Below, in pieces: positions 1-11,749 of a stretch of DNA of 64,000 nucleotides (position 1 is its first letter; every line of letters begins with the position of its first letter). The translations under genes and the position numbers were made by a program. The notes beneath the pieces are model-generated. The model was not told the DNA's origin. It saw only the letters and a program-made list of their open reading frames with translations, and did not search any database. Origin of the DNA: Bryoerythrophyllum caledonicum (taxonomy: Eukaryota > Streptophyta > Bryopsida > Pottiales > Pottiaceae); assembly GCA_963971425.1 (NCBI GenBank), contig OZ020518.1, positions 1,748,263 to 1,812,262 on the forward strand, read 5' to 3'.

Positions 1-1
1 T

Positions 2-3000
2 ACAAAATATGCAAGAGAATGTGTCAGGATAGCCATATCTAAGTATCGCCAACTATACGAAACTAGCCCAAAAAAGATTAATAGAAAAGTCTTTAAAAAT
101 AACACAAACCTGCCACTAGATTGCATATTAGACCAAAACAATAACATCCTAACCAGCCCTGATGACATCGCAAACGAAAGACATTTTCAACAATCAATAA
201 ACAATAGACCAACCACCCCCCCATGTCACTTCCAACCACAACACACATCAACATGCACGTGCGGAGTTAGGCAATATCCATGGCATGATTTAGACGGATT
301 TACCATTGACAAAAGAGGCGAGCCAACAATACCTCTCCACACATATTATAACAGAGACACATACAACATGTGCCTAAAAAATTTGGGAACTAACAAAGCC
401 CCCGGCCCGGACCATATACCCAACTCAATCCTAAAAAACATGCCACAAAGATTCCACGACCTCCTATCACTATTCTTCCTTCACTGTTACAAACAAAAAT
501 CCATTCCCGCATCTTGGAAAACAAGTCTAACAATCTTATTATACAAAAAAGGTAACCCATCCGTGCTACCTAACCACCGACGTATTGCCTTAGCTAACAC
601 CATCTACAAATTATACACTAGCACGCTAACATCAATATTATCGGCTTACGGGGAAATACACCAAATATTACACGAAAGCCAAGAAGGATTTAGAGCCGAG
701 AGAAGCACCACACGGCAACTATAAACCCTCATTGCCGCACTTGAAGATGCAAAATTCTCTAATAAAGACATTTACATACTCTACATCGACTTTAAAAACG
801 CATTCGGTTCCATTGACCATCCTCGATTGCTAGCCATAATGAGCGATCTTGGATATCCGGAAGACGCAGTCAAACTAGTTGGTAATATATACTCTCAATC
901 TACTACTACATACACCGGAGAATTCTTTGGTAAAACACGCCCTATCCCCATCCAACGTGGTACCATCCAAGGCGATACATTGAGCCCATACCTTTTTATC
1001 ATTTTTCTAGAACCTCTATTGAGATGGCTTCAAAGAGGCAATAATGGCTACACATTTGGCACCTCAAAAATCACCATAAACTCGGCCGCATATGCCGACG
1101 ATCTAGCGGCCATCTCCCTCCAAACTCAATTAGACAAAATAGACAAATTTTGTCTATGGACCGGGATGGAACTTGGGGTCCAGAAATGTGCCGTAACGGG
1201 ATGCCCAAACAAATCAAAAATAAATCCGACCGCCTTCAAAGCCCTCATTCAAGCTACCAATATCCAATATCGTAACCAACCAATCCCGGTTCTCAACCAA
1301 AACCAATCCTACATATACCTTGGAATAAACCTAGTCCCATCGTTCCCATCGTTAAAATGGAAAATTCAAATTCACGCTACTACTACAAAACTTATTAAAC
1401 AATGCAAAGAACTTACACTATGTCCGGCCACATTGCAACAAAAAATAAAAATGATTGATACCGTTATACGGCCGGGTATCTCATACAGTTTCTATGCGGT
1501 CCCCTATTCTATGCCCGCCATAAACAAACTTGATAAAAAAATCATAGCCATACAAAAGAAAGTATGCGGACTCCCTAATTGCACGCCCAATGTCATAACA
1601 CAACTCCCCCGCGAACTATTCGGATTAGAAGTTTTTTCCCTCAAAAATGCCTATCTACGTTGCATCGGAGAACAACTCCAAAATGCACTTAACGACAAAG
1701 GACGACTAGGATTAATCTATAGTGGACTCCTTCGGCACATCCTTGCCATTTATGGAGGAGCACAATACCTCCAAAGACTTAAAAAAACTGATTGTCTTCG
1801 GTCTCCCATTACCCGCACACTTTTTTTACTCAAAACAGAAGGTCAAACATTTCTAAAAAGCACACTAGAAGATTTCCCACTAGGCCCCGCGCCGCTTGAA
1901 CAAAATTGGGCAACTGAAATACATAACCTCCCTAGACTTGACCGACAATTATCCGACAAACTCCTACAAAAACTTTTTTCTGCAAATATTACCGATCTAA
2001 AACAAATTACACTACCAAATGGAACACACCTTATGGACGACAAGATCTATAAAACATTCTACGGTACCCCTCACAAATTAATAAAAAGTGCACTAAATAT
2101 TGCTAGACAATTATTTTGTCATCCTCCATGCCTCCCTATATGCCCCATCCCTTGCACCACTCACGCCACACCGCGCACACTTAAAGACCCATACATCATA
2201 GATCACAATGACATCCACCACAACATCAACCTCCCACTAATTACTCCTAACCCGCCACATTCACGACCATATACTCCCCCACCACATATATTAAAAAACC
2301 CTTTCATACACCCAATAAACAACATAACCGCGCACAAACATAGAAAGTACATTGACTCTTACAATATAAGCAAACAATATACGTCATACCTATGCCATTG
2401 GTCCCACAATAACACCACCTACGCCAAATGGCTCCCACAAAGAAATCTTTTCCCTTGGCACAACCCAAATACTTCCTTACATAACACCGAAATCCTCACA
2501 CAATACTACCGTAGAACTCAAAATAATTACTACCTAAATATCATACAATTACACCACCCTCAAACTCAACCTCGAGATAACAGATTTGTCATGCCACCTC
2601 TTATTATCCCCCTCCTTAACATCTTTACAGCCGAATGCAACCCCGAAACAGACATCCTCGCACAAACAAATACTATTAAAATACAACAAGATAATGCCCA
2701 CATATACGAAGGTAATGGGAGACACCTAATAACCATACCACTTGCTAGACTACAATGGCTATGGAACCAATATCACAACGCACTACAAACCCCCATTAGC
2801 ATTGAACCAATACCCCAAACATTTGAAACCGAAATTGTTTGGCTATACCAAAGATATAACTACCGGATACCCAAAAATGACCCCCTTAAAAATGCACACT
2901 ACACAATACCTGATCCTATCTTAGACTACCTTATTACATCCCTAAATATCACACACTCATACTTCTCATCCCCCGTTACATGCCCCACAAAAATCTCCAA

Positions 3001-5068
3001 ATTTTACTCTCCATTCGAACGCGATAAGATTTTTGGTTCTCTTGGTAAAGCTTTTGATTACAAGAGGAGTGGAATAGGCCTTGCACACCCTCACAACAAA
3101 GAAGAAACACAACAAGCAATACATTGGGCACGCCTGGCGGCAAATAATGACCCCAACCACAACATCACCATTATTATCACTCCCGATATTCATTGGTACC
3201 ATAACCCTAACCCACACTTAGGCCCATTCCCGGACTCCCACATCATAGTATTATTCGAAGCGGACTCTATGACATACAAAGAACCCACTATTCCACCGCA
3301 AATTCAAACACCCCGCCTGGAACCGGCAACTCTACGTATCTTATGTATACACCAACAAACCTGTGAAATAGGTACTCTAGACAACCTCACTCATCTCACC
3401 TTGATAGCAAAAAATCTAAACATTAACAAGGTATACACCGCAATTGCTTCTCCCACACCCATTTCAACCGGGGTTAATCGCAACAAAAAATGGTCTAAAA
3501 CCCCTCACACAAACATCTCCACATCACAAATTACCGAATTAAGCCTCCCCCTCTCCTACTACCAAACTAATACAGACCCTAAATTTGACCCCAACTTTAG
3601 CTACTACACTGACGGCTCTTTCAAATAACCATCCGAAGTAAGCCCAGGACATTGGCACCGAGAAAAAGCCGGTTATGGGATATACAATTCAACCAAACAA
3701 ATTAAATTAGGTAAAAGACTACATGGACTCCAAAATATTCTAAGAGCCGAAATGATGGCTATACACAAAACCCTTAAAATAATCACCACCCAATACCCAA
3801 ACGAACCGGCTCACATTTTTACAGATTGCATAAATGTATTATATCTCCTTAATACACATATTAAGCACCCTACTTTACACAATAGTCACCCGGATAAAAC
3901 TATCCTTACATCTATGGTTGAAATGCTCCAAAACCGTACACAGATCACTACACTCCATAAAGTCCGTGTGCATGCTAATATTGACGGTAATGAACAAGCC
4001 GACAAACTAGCAAAGGAAGGAAGAGAAAAAACCCACAAGAATGCCGAACACCCATACGAACACGCCCATGCCACCCCATACTACTTCCATAGATATGAAT
4101 GGCCCTCCATGGGTGAAACTCCCGATAAAGGCCCCATACGATTCTTGGACAATTACCTCAAAAAACATGATCTTGTAAATAACCTAGAAAAACTTACAGA
4201 AAACTTCCCTGATATTGATAAATGGACCGGCAACCCAAACATTCATAACGTACTATCCAACAATTTCTGGAAAAACCCCATAATAACGGATTCACAAATC
4301 ACATGCCTAATCAAATTTCGCACCGGACAATACATGGGCAATGCCCGCAAACAACTCTTCTATGGAATAGAAAGATTCCCTACAATTACATGTTCAATTT
4401 GTAACACCACGGACCCAGACACATGGCTACATGTCTTACTCAGGTGCCAAAACCCCCATATACACTCACTAATTGTTAAAAGACATAACAAAGCCGTATG
4501 GGCTATTCGTAAACTACTTATATCATCAACCAAATCCCGATGTTTCATTCTCATGAATGCTCGAACCTTTAATGACATTCCACAAGAAAATACGGTTGCT
4601 CCGTGGCTATTACCATGCATCTGTCATACCCAAAGATGCCACTGTAATGCAAGACTCAAACCGGACCTACTATGTGTTAGAGGACTTTCATACAAAGACC
4701 CGCCACCAAATCACATAGACCCTACTCTCACCATCCAATTTATTGAATTCACATATTGAAATGATAGATTCTCTCCGGACACCATTTCAAATAAAACAAA
4801 TAAATACCAACCACTACTTGACGATATTCAAGCATTAGGATGGAAAGTAGACCCCCTCATTGTCATCACCGCGGGTGCTAGAGCCACCACCTACATCCCA
4901 TCAATGACAACTCTTGAAGAAACCTTTAAAACCCCCATCACTTCAATCAAAACCACCTTCTCAAATATTAACACTATTGCTATTCAACATGCTATGTCGA
5001 TACTCCTACATAAACGTAAACTTGAAAACAATCAACCCCTTCCGGACGCTTTAAACCCCCCTCCATAG
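2..5068 (+). pseudogene. LINE-A ORF2: reverse transcriptase + RNase H + zinc-knuckle-like tail, three in-frame stops
   Basis: One reading frame runs from base 2 to a TAG at 5066-5068, interrupted only by TAA 722-724, TAA 3626-3628 and TGA 4757-4759. RT signatures include NKAPGPDHIP (near 395), the FRAERSTT block, YIDFKNAFGSIDH, RGTIQGDTLSPYLF and the catalytic YADD at 1091-1102. A long linker is followed by RNase H: YTDGS just before the 3626 stop, RAEMMA, FTDC and NEQADKLAKEG supply the four acidic positions. A CxxC...H...C cluster follows near 4390-4450, as is common in LINE C-termini. LINE-B reads CAA where the first stop lies, and the other two stops also fit single C-to-T changes (CAA to TAA, CGA to TGA). 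Relative to LINE-B the YADD region lacks 15 bp in frame. Probably recently inactive. RNase H and the APE domain of its sister copy argue against a typical angiosperm L1, but I did not assign a clade. Confidence 0.9.
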
Positions 5069-5303
5069 ATCTACACTTGCATGTTGCAGGTCACCGTGCT
5101 TGCCCTCCCTCTTTTAGGACTTTTTTGGGACCTTGGGTCCCCTAGTATTGGTTACTTGTTACTGGGTACATAGTGTCCACCCTCGAAAAGGGGAAGTAGT
5201 TCCATACTACTAACCCATGCCCGGTGGGCATGGACTTAGTGGTGGAACGAACGGACACTTTACTCACGCCGGCCCCCTTCGGGGACCGGCGTTCTTCTTC
5301 TTC
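5069..5303 (+). other. LINE-A 3' UTR with two strong hairpins and (TTC)4 tail
   Basis: After the last stop there is no coding potential. Bases 5215-5233 form a perfect 8-bp stem (CCATGCCC/GGGCATGG) with a 3-base loop. Bases 5266-5292 form a second, GC-rich stem (ACGCCGG with CCGGCGT, extended by CCCC/GGGG and one bulged A) immediately before the TTC tail. Terminal hairpins of this kind are known recognition sites for the LINE reverse transcriptase; that role is inferred here. Confidence 0.7.
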
Positions 5304-6313
5304 TGGAATGCTTCAAACCTTTCAAGACTGCGTTTAGAAAAATTAGAGATGCCTGGACCTTGATGAATAAAAACAAACGTGTACTAGATAAGCAAGATTT
5401 ATGTGAGCGGACAATATAGGCTTTGAAAGTAGCTCTCCGTCCTAAAAACATTAAATCGGGTTTTCGATTAATTGGGATCTAGCCTCTGCACCGTGACGCA
5501 GCTCTGTCTGCGATGACAACTGCCGCAAGGTTCGAAGAGGGTGGGATGACCGGCCCAGCAGGTCACCGGGAGGCTGGCCCCAGTGAGCCCATCGGCGAGA
5601 CCGGTTGCCTGTCAACACAATACGTACCTGTCACCGGCGAGGCCGGTATCACTGCCGACGACGATGAGGCTGTTGACTCCGCCTTTGACTCCGACATCGA
5701 CGAAGCTGCAATTCCATCGCACGTGCCCTTTGATGGATTGCAGGTGCCGTTTGGTGAATTGCAGGTGCCTGTGAGTGAAGACTCCACCTGCAATGGTGGT
5801 GCAAGCTCCAGATCGCCTCTACGGCCTGTGCATTACTATGTCCATGTCCCTGATGCTCATGAATCCACATACGACGCAAGTGAAAGAAATGTGGAAATTG
5901 ATCCAGACTTTGAAGCACAACTGCAAGAAGAACAAGAAGAAGACATCAGCACATTCCTTGCCCTCCCTAAAATCATCCGTGCAAGGAAGCGAAAAGGGCA
6001 ACCTCTATTGGATTACACTAGATCCAAGATTCTTACATCTGTTACATACACACAAGGTTGCGAGCGCCTTTTGGCACAGAGAAAAGCCCATGCAAATGAA
6101 ACAAAGCCTAAGACAGCAAAGAGGGAGGAAACTAAGGAGATACGATGTAAAGAGAAAGAGGACCGAGACCTGCAGATCAGGGAGCAACGTATAGGGGGAG
6201 GCAAATCGGTAGGAGAAGGAGCGCGCTCAGGCAGAGCGGCGTGCGTGCATGGGTACAGGGCGCAGGCGGAGTGGATCAGTTCTAGCGGTGGAGGCTGCAA
6301 ACATCGCAGGTGA
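5304..6313 (+). pseudogene. C-terminal part of a pogo/CENP-B-like (DDE_1) transposase, left copy
   Basis: The frame begins directly after LINE-A with CFKPFKTAFRKIRDAW, the segment that follows the third catalytic Asp in DDE_1 transposases. It continues through ALRPKNIKSGFRLIGI (compare the family pattern PKNIKSGF..TGI.P) and then the open stretch 5513-6313. In-frame TAG codons occur after ERTI and after LIGI, probably from Trp codons. The rest is an acidic then basic tail (EAQLQEEQEEDISTFLALP, RARKRKGQPLLDY). The catalytic core is missing because LINE-A or the arm end lies upstream. The right copy (63135-64000) preserves two catalytic Asp motifs. A second frame, 6249-6653, is also similar in both arms and may be a frameshifted extension. 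Confidence 0.78.
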
Positions 6314-7879
6314 CGTCGGATTAGGCATACGGGCAGGGGGTGCTACAGTAGTCTATGCTGCAGCGGGCAATGCATCTCGCAGTGGATCGAGGGGTGGTGG
6401 GGGTTTACAAACCTCTGCCACAGGCCAGCAACTACCACCCTTCCCACCTCCGCAGTTCAACCTCCCACCATGCATGAGTTCACAACATTTCTACAATCCT
6501 CTCACGTGGTCCTTCCCCCCTCTCTCTCTAACTTTGAATTTGAATGATGCATGCAACGGTCAATCTGCATGGATGCCACACTACTTTGTATTACCTGGTT
6601 TTTATCACCACGGAGTTGGGTCCTCAGAGGACGGATCAAGGTGCCGGGGTTGAGAGTCCGTGGACATAGGCGGAGCGGGCATGTGAATCCAACTGGGAAG
6701 GGGGCCGTCACGGGAGGGATCAGGGTGCCGCTATGGAGAGTCCGAGGACACAGGCGGAGCGGGCATGTGCCACCAGTTGGTTAGAAGGCCCGGCATGTGG
6801 GCGCGATCATTGTAGTTCCCCGGCACAGTGCATGGCCCTCATTTGCCGGTACATCCACAACAGAGGGCGAGTTCCAACATGGGACGTGGCTGAAACTTGG
6901 TTCCATTTTTGTACAGGCTCTGGCTCACCTTGTGTAGTTCAGTAGCACTATAGTATATTTTTGAGCTAATCCATTGTGGATAGTTGGTGAGACTTTGTAG
7001 CACACCTCCACAAGGACTCTACAGTTGTGTCAGGGCCCTGCTACTATGAAACCTTTTTTATTTGTAACTAATTCAGGACACGCCCAAAAAAATTAAAAAT
7101 AGTTGGACTTACCTCCTTCATACTTGGCCAATCAGGGAAAATTAGTTCCCAAATTTCTCCATCTAAACTGGCTGCGTACTGAAAATTTGTGCGGTTTCTG
7201 AGCACTCCACTTTACTGTTATATCATGTACAATCCTTGTAGAAGGTTGTTAGTTTAAGAACTAAGGAGTCATGGACATTTTATGGAGACAATTACAGCCT
7301 AGAGGCAAAACATCACGGGCGTGGTGATTTTGTTCTTCTAATTTTTGAAGTTTTCTCTCAACATTCTTGATTCCAAGATTTTCATTTGCTAGAAAATGCC
7401 TACTAAGTTTGAGTTTATGGCCATTTGGATGAAAAATTTTAGGTGTAGATGAGCTATACACTACTTTGGATAAATATGTCATAGAATTAGGAGTGATAAT
7501 AGCTTTTCTTGCTAGTACTATTCTAGTACCATTAGAAATTTTTTGTTGAAAATCTGGCAACACCACAAAACCTAGAAAAATGGCTTACATGACTACATGC
7601 TCCACACAAAACTACACTAACGATGGTGTTAGGTATAGCTTGACATTTACTGATAGTCATCTCATAATGTAGTTCACTCTATATATAAGCAAGTTGAAAT
7701 TTAGTGTGTGCGATACAACAAGTTAAATCATCAACAAATGTCAAGCCAAGCAAGGGCATTGGAGAGGCCTCATGCTAAATGTACACATATAACTTTTTTC
7801 TACTCAAATTTGATAAATAGTGTTAGCCACATTTCCGCCTATGTTTATATTTAGTGTTAGTGTTTATATCTAGCGTTGC
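6314..7879. other. Non-coding arm DNA; transition from diverged to near-identical arm sequence
   Basis: The first part (to about 6.8 kb) contains a GC-rich segment with a local duplication of a GGCGGAGCGGGCATGTG motif (6670s and 6755s). Around 7,050 the match to the right arm changes from clearly diverged to almost identical. A reading frame on the minus strand at 7261-7566 (about 100 codons, no ATG at its 5' end) is identical in the right arm at 61574-61879, but this reflects arm identity. I recognise no family in it. Confidence 0.5.
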
Positions 7880-8312
7880 TAAGAGCATTGCCAACAACAA
7901 CCCGGAAACATGTCATTTGCAAAGTCCAAATATAGTCCACAACCTACATTCAAGTTCATTTTGTGGTCATCGCCCCAACAACCCTCAAAATCCCACCTTG
8001 GTTCCCTTGGACCACGACATACCGCGTCTCGCAATGTTCAATCCTCACACCACGCTATAGCCAAAATCGTAAGATGACTGGTTGTCAGCTGGTTATGAGA
8101 TGTAATGATGACTTTGAAGGATATACACTGAATAAAAAATGACACGCCAAAAAGCCTTCAGTGTAGCATTAAATTGTATATGTGAAGAGACAAACGCCAC
8201 TTTTCTAGTTTTGCGGGGTTGCTAGTGGAGAGCCACTTTCAGCTCTAGAGACCCGATGCCGCTTAAAGCCCTCCTGCGGTGACGGTTGTCCTCACTACTA
8301 GCGATGCTCTAA
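7880..8312. mobile_element. Possible MITE with AGAGCATYGC-type inverted ends
   Basis: The left end AGAGCATTGCCAACAAC and the right end, read in reverse as AGAGCATCGCTAGTAG, resemble the ends of non-autonomous plant DNA elements. The interior has no coding potential. I could not settle a target duplication. The counterpart in the right arm is at 60830-61262. Confidence 0.35.
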
Positions 8313-10274
8313 CACTAAATCCCATAGATAGTGTAGTATCCTCCACCTTAGACTAAAAACTTGAACTCTTAGAATTTTTCTTGATCAAAAGCAATTGACT
8401 TTGTCCAGATGTTGATCTCAAATTCAAGGAAGGCAATGAAATTATGTAGACTGAACTGGCATGTGACTGGTGGATGCTTGTTAAACGTGACACTCATGCA
8501 CCTCAAACCTTGAATTCCAAGTGTTGTGATTAAGAGATGGCGCTAGTACTCATTGGTTGTATAGTAACTGATAAGTAGCATCACTAGCACAAATGGTGTT
8601 GGTTTTTGACACTCTAAATTCCACTCTATTCCACTCTTTTACAAGTGTTACACTTTTTTCAAATTATTTTGACACTTTGCCAAAGGGTGTGTCGAAAACA
8701 ACTCCATGTGTATTGGTGCGTCGGCTATGAGCAAGTTATCATACACGCGGTTACCATACGCATGGTCTGGTTCGGCATCTCCGTGCGGAATTATTAGTTT
8801 TTCCAAATCACAATGGATATCACTTAAGGTATTGTATGGTTATCACATACATATATTAGATGGGTATCACCTATATATGATGCAAGCATTACATGGGTAT
8901 CGCCTAGACGAATCTCTTGAATTTTCCAGACTTTTTGAACATTCTCCATTGTGAATTAATTATGTACGACACTGAACAACGCGTGGGGTATCTCATATAT
9001 AATCTTCAAGAAAATAAACAAATCTCCCAAGTTAGTATGTTTACAGCAAATGTGTCAACTTGTCCTTAGTTTGCAACATTATATCTCCACTCGTCCAAAA
9101 CTTAGGCCAACATTCTAGTTGAAGCGGTTCACCCAAATCCTCATCGAGGCAGGGTTGTCTTCATGATTTCTACCAGTGCATCTCCGGGGAAGTTTGGTAG
9201 ATCCTTACACACTTTCTGCAACATGAATATTTATGCAGAAGAGCCATCGTTTCTCCTTCACAGGTGGTAGGCAGAATCGGTTTAAACACCCAAATTCAAA
9301 TGATCTGCCTGCGGATTCAACAAGGCACTCTCCAAAGTGCAACACTGCTTCCGCAGCATCCTCCATTACGAGCTGTAGAAGTCCAGATCTCTACCAGTGC
9401 ATCTCCAGCGATGGTTATACCCAAAGTGCTACACATGACTACTGCAACATGATACATCTACTCAAAGCGCTACCGGTTTACCTTCACAGGTGAGAGGCAG
9501 AATTGGTTTGAACACTCTGCCTGAGGATACAACAAGGCACTCTTGACACAGAACGATGTCCATAACTCAGCTCATAACCAGATTCTTGACACGGAAGAAC
9601 TGGGCCCAGAGTTTCTGAGCAGTTTTATTCAGTACTTATGAGCCACTACAGCAAGAAGCCAAGTTACGACTCATAGTACTTCTCCTGATTCATCCATCAG
9701 GCTACCGCTACTGGCGCTGAAACCTTACTGTTGATGCAACTAACATAATATCGACCAAAACATCACCACTTGCAATATTAACATGTCTCAAGCTGCACCT
9801 GGCGCCAAATGCGACAACATAACGGTCACAAACACAACACATATTCTGTTTAAAAGACTCCAACAGACTGTTCTATTGATTTCTTCACCCTTCAACTCCT
9901 TCAAGCGTCTCAGCTACCTGGAATTCACAAACCAATTGCCAGTCAATATCCAGAGCAAATTATGGAGATCATATTCATTGCTTTAAATTTGAGGTTGAAG
10001 GTGGGTTCAAATACACAACATATCCATGTTTAGAGAGGAGCTGCTAGAATTAGTAGAAACTCATGTCATAGGTAGGAGAAGCTGCTAATGTAGGGAATAA
10101 CTCTATGAAGTAGGGACATCAACAGGGAAATTTGGATGACTTCATGAAATTTGCTAAGCTATTGGTACAAGTTCAGTCCATCCAAAAATGACACACAAAA
10201 AGTGATCAAATGTTAACCGTAGCTTACCACAGGTTCGTGAATTTGAACCCAAGTCCAGGCTCCATGTTGCACAT
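8313..10274. other. Non-coding arm DNA upstream/downstream of PRP-L
   Basis: No convincing gene. Short direct repeats occur near 9140-9500: two versions of a segment with CACAGGTGGTAGGCAGAATCGGTTT and CACAGGTGAGAGGCAGAATTGGTTT (each shown here only to identify it). The PRP-L 3' flank lies at 10.0-10.27 kb. The right arm carries the same sequence almost unchanged (58.9-60.8 kb). Confidence 0.5.
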
Positions 10275-10709
10275 CTACCAATGCTTCGGAGGAGGCTTCT
10301 CGTACTTGGGAGGAGGCTTGTGGTACTTGGGAGGAGGCTTCTCGTACTTGGGAGGAGGCTTGTGGTACTTGGGAGGAGGCTTCTCGTACTTGGGAGGAGG
10401 CTTCACGTACTTGGGAGGAGGCTTCTCGTACTTTGGAGGAGGCTTGTGGTACTTGGGAGGAGGCTTCTCGTACTTGGGAGGAGGCTTCACGTACTTGGGA
10501 GGAGGCTTCTCGTACTTTGGAGGAGGCTTGTGGTACTTGGGAGGAGGCTTCTCGTACTTCGGAGGAGGCTTGTGATACTTGGGAGGAGGCTTCTCGTACT
10601 TTGGAGGATGGTGTCCCGTCAAGTCACGCCCCCTAGCATCCGCTGGAGCCCCAACAAAAACCACCACCAGGGCCAGCAGAACAGCCAGGCACATCCTCAA
10701 GGGAGCCAT
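10275..10709 (-). CDS. Secreted proline-rich cell-wall protein, PPPKYEK/PPPKYHK heptads (PRP-L)
   Basis: The ORF encodes 144 residues. I chose the ATG at 10709 because it sits in a good context (GGCC ATGG) and starts a clear signal peptide: MAPLRM followed by a Leu/Val-rich core ending near APADARG. The in-frame upstream extension covers the 5' UTR and TATA box and is unlikely to be translated. The mature part is 15 heptads alternating PPPKYEK, PPPKYHK and occasional PPPKYVK, ending PPPKHW. Such Pro/Lys/Tyr repeats are typical of structural PRP/extensin-like proteins cross-linked into the plant wall through Tyr. There is no Ser-Pro4, so it is PRP-like and not a classical extensin. No intron is needed. 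The right-arm copy has 11 heptads. Confidence 0.85.
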   Translation of the reverse strand: MAPLRMCLAVLLALVVVFVGAPADARGRDLTGHHPPKYEKPPPKYHKPPPKYEKPPPKYHKPPPKYEKPPPKYVKPPPKYEKPPPKYHKPPPKYEKPPPKYVKPPPKYEKPPPKYHKPPPKYEKPPPKYHKPPPKYEKPPPKHW

Positions 10710-10772
10710 GGCCAGAGATGAGTGAATGAGAGAGAGAGAGAGAGGTGGGAAGAGTGGAGAATGGGGTGTGGT

Positions 10773-10780
10773 CTTTATAG
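10773..10780 (-). promoter_or_regulatory. TATA box of PRP-L
   Basis: CTATAAAG on the minus strand, about 65 bp upstream of the ATG and followed by a CT-rich leader (CTCTCTCTCT). The identical sequence is present in front of the right-arm copy. Confidence 0.7.
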
Positions 10781-11749
10781 TGCTCGAGTCTAAGGCTGAA
10801 GTACCAAGCCTTACCATTAAGTATATACTTAGGTGACGTGCTTTGACAGAATTGCATTTTCCTGTAGTGCCCATTTTCATGGGGACATGAAAGTCACGAA
10901 AGTGGACCCTCTTGTGCGCTGTGGGCTGTGGGCTGTGGGCTGTGTGCCATCAAGAATGTAGAATACAAAACATAAACTGTATGTTGTCTCCTCTGAGGCA
11001 TGACAAATGTGGCAAACTGATTCTCAACCCGAGCCTGGATGTGCTCATTTCACATCTTGTGTTTCTCCACCCCAGCCTCCGTGTGGTCATTCCATATCTC
11101 ATGCACCTCCTGTCTATCTCTTGTGCGTATGCTATGCATATCTTATGCATCTCCTGCGCATGTCAGCTTTCTCTAATACATCTCCTTGCATGTCTTATGC
11201 ATGTCTTTTGTAAATTCAGCTGTGGTCCTTCATGTGGCTATTTCACAAGTGGCATCGCCCATGGGTAATTTAGTCAGCGAGCAGATTCAAATTTTGAACT
11301 TTCTCAAGTCAACGTTTAACCTGCCTGATTTGATAGGGTTAGGATGTCAGGAAATGAAACAATGCAATCTTATGCATGTCTTATGCATGTCTTATTGCAA
11401 ATTCAGCTGCTGCACTTTCATGTATGGTAAGGCCCCCCTAATAACAAACCTACACCCATAACCAACGCCTATAAAATTGGGGCATATCCAAGTTACCCTC
11501 TTCCATTCCATTACCACCAACTCAGCTCCAAATGGAGGTTTTCTATTAGTCACGACCCTTACTTTTGGTCGTTGGTTATTGGAGGTACCTATTGCTGGCC
11601 ACCCACTAAACATGGTTGGATAGTTTGAAAATTCATAATTGATTCAATTTTCATCAAAAAAATATGAAATCACTTGGGTTGGAATTGTAATTCTATTGGC
11701 TATCACCAGAAAATAATACTATAATTATCTCCTCTCACCATATATTTAA
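10781..11749. other. PRP-L upstream region
   Basis: It contains a short run of CTGTGGG/GCTGTGG repeats (about 10917-10944) and many ATGCAT-containing steps (TCTTATGCATGTCT at 11185-11205 and 11370-11395). These may be promoter or repeat DNA of the PRP gene. There is no credible coding region. Confidence 0.45.

Larger units (their letters stand above)
1..5303 (+). mobile_element. LINE-A, non-LTR retrotransposon (5' part outside window)
   Basis: The element is open at the window start and runs through reverse transcriptase and RNase H to a 3' UTR ending in four TTC units (5292-5303). The coding strand is very poor in G and rich in A and C, unlike the flanks. A diverged second copy, LINE-B, lies at about 37.2-44.4 kb. 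Homology to the right palindrome arm begins directly after the TTC tail, so either LINE-A inserted into the pogo-like gene there or the arm ends there. The 5' end and any target duplication are outside the window. Confidence 0.92.

Noticed and set aside
722..3628. Alternative genetic code or programmed readthrough in LINE-A
   Set aside because: LINE-B has a sense codon at the first stop, all changes fit C-to-T mutation, and other genes in the window use normal stops.
7261..7566. Conserved ~100-codon ORF identical in both arms (61574-61879)
   Set aside because: Identity equals that of the surrounding non-coding arm DNA, it has no ATG at its 5' end, and no family was recognised.
9150..9159. 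CAGGGTTGTC, identical to the hAT TIR tip (also mirrored near 59985)
   Set aside because: No matching inverted end or 8-bp duplication was found nearby, so it is either a lone fragment or chance.
10210..10721. Long Gly/Leu/Arg-rich ORFs opposite the PRP genes
   Set aside because: Shadow frames of the heptad repeat on the other strand.
10710..10880. 57-residue N-terminal extension of PRP-L (and of PRP-R, 58344-58514)
   Set aside because: It spans the TATA box and leader; the signal peptide starts at the inner ATG.
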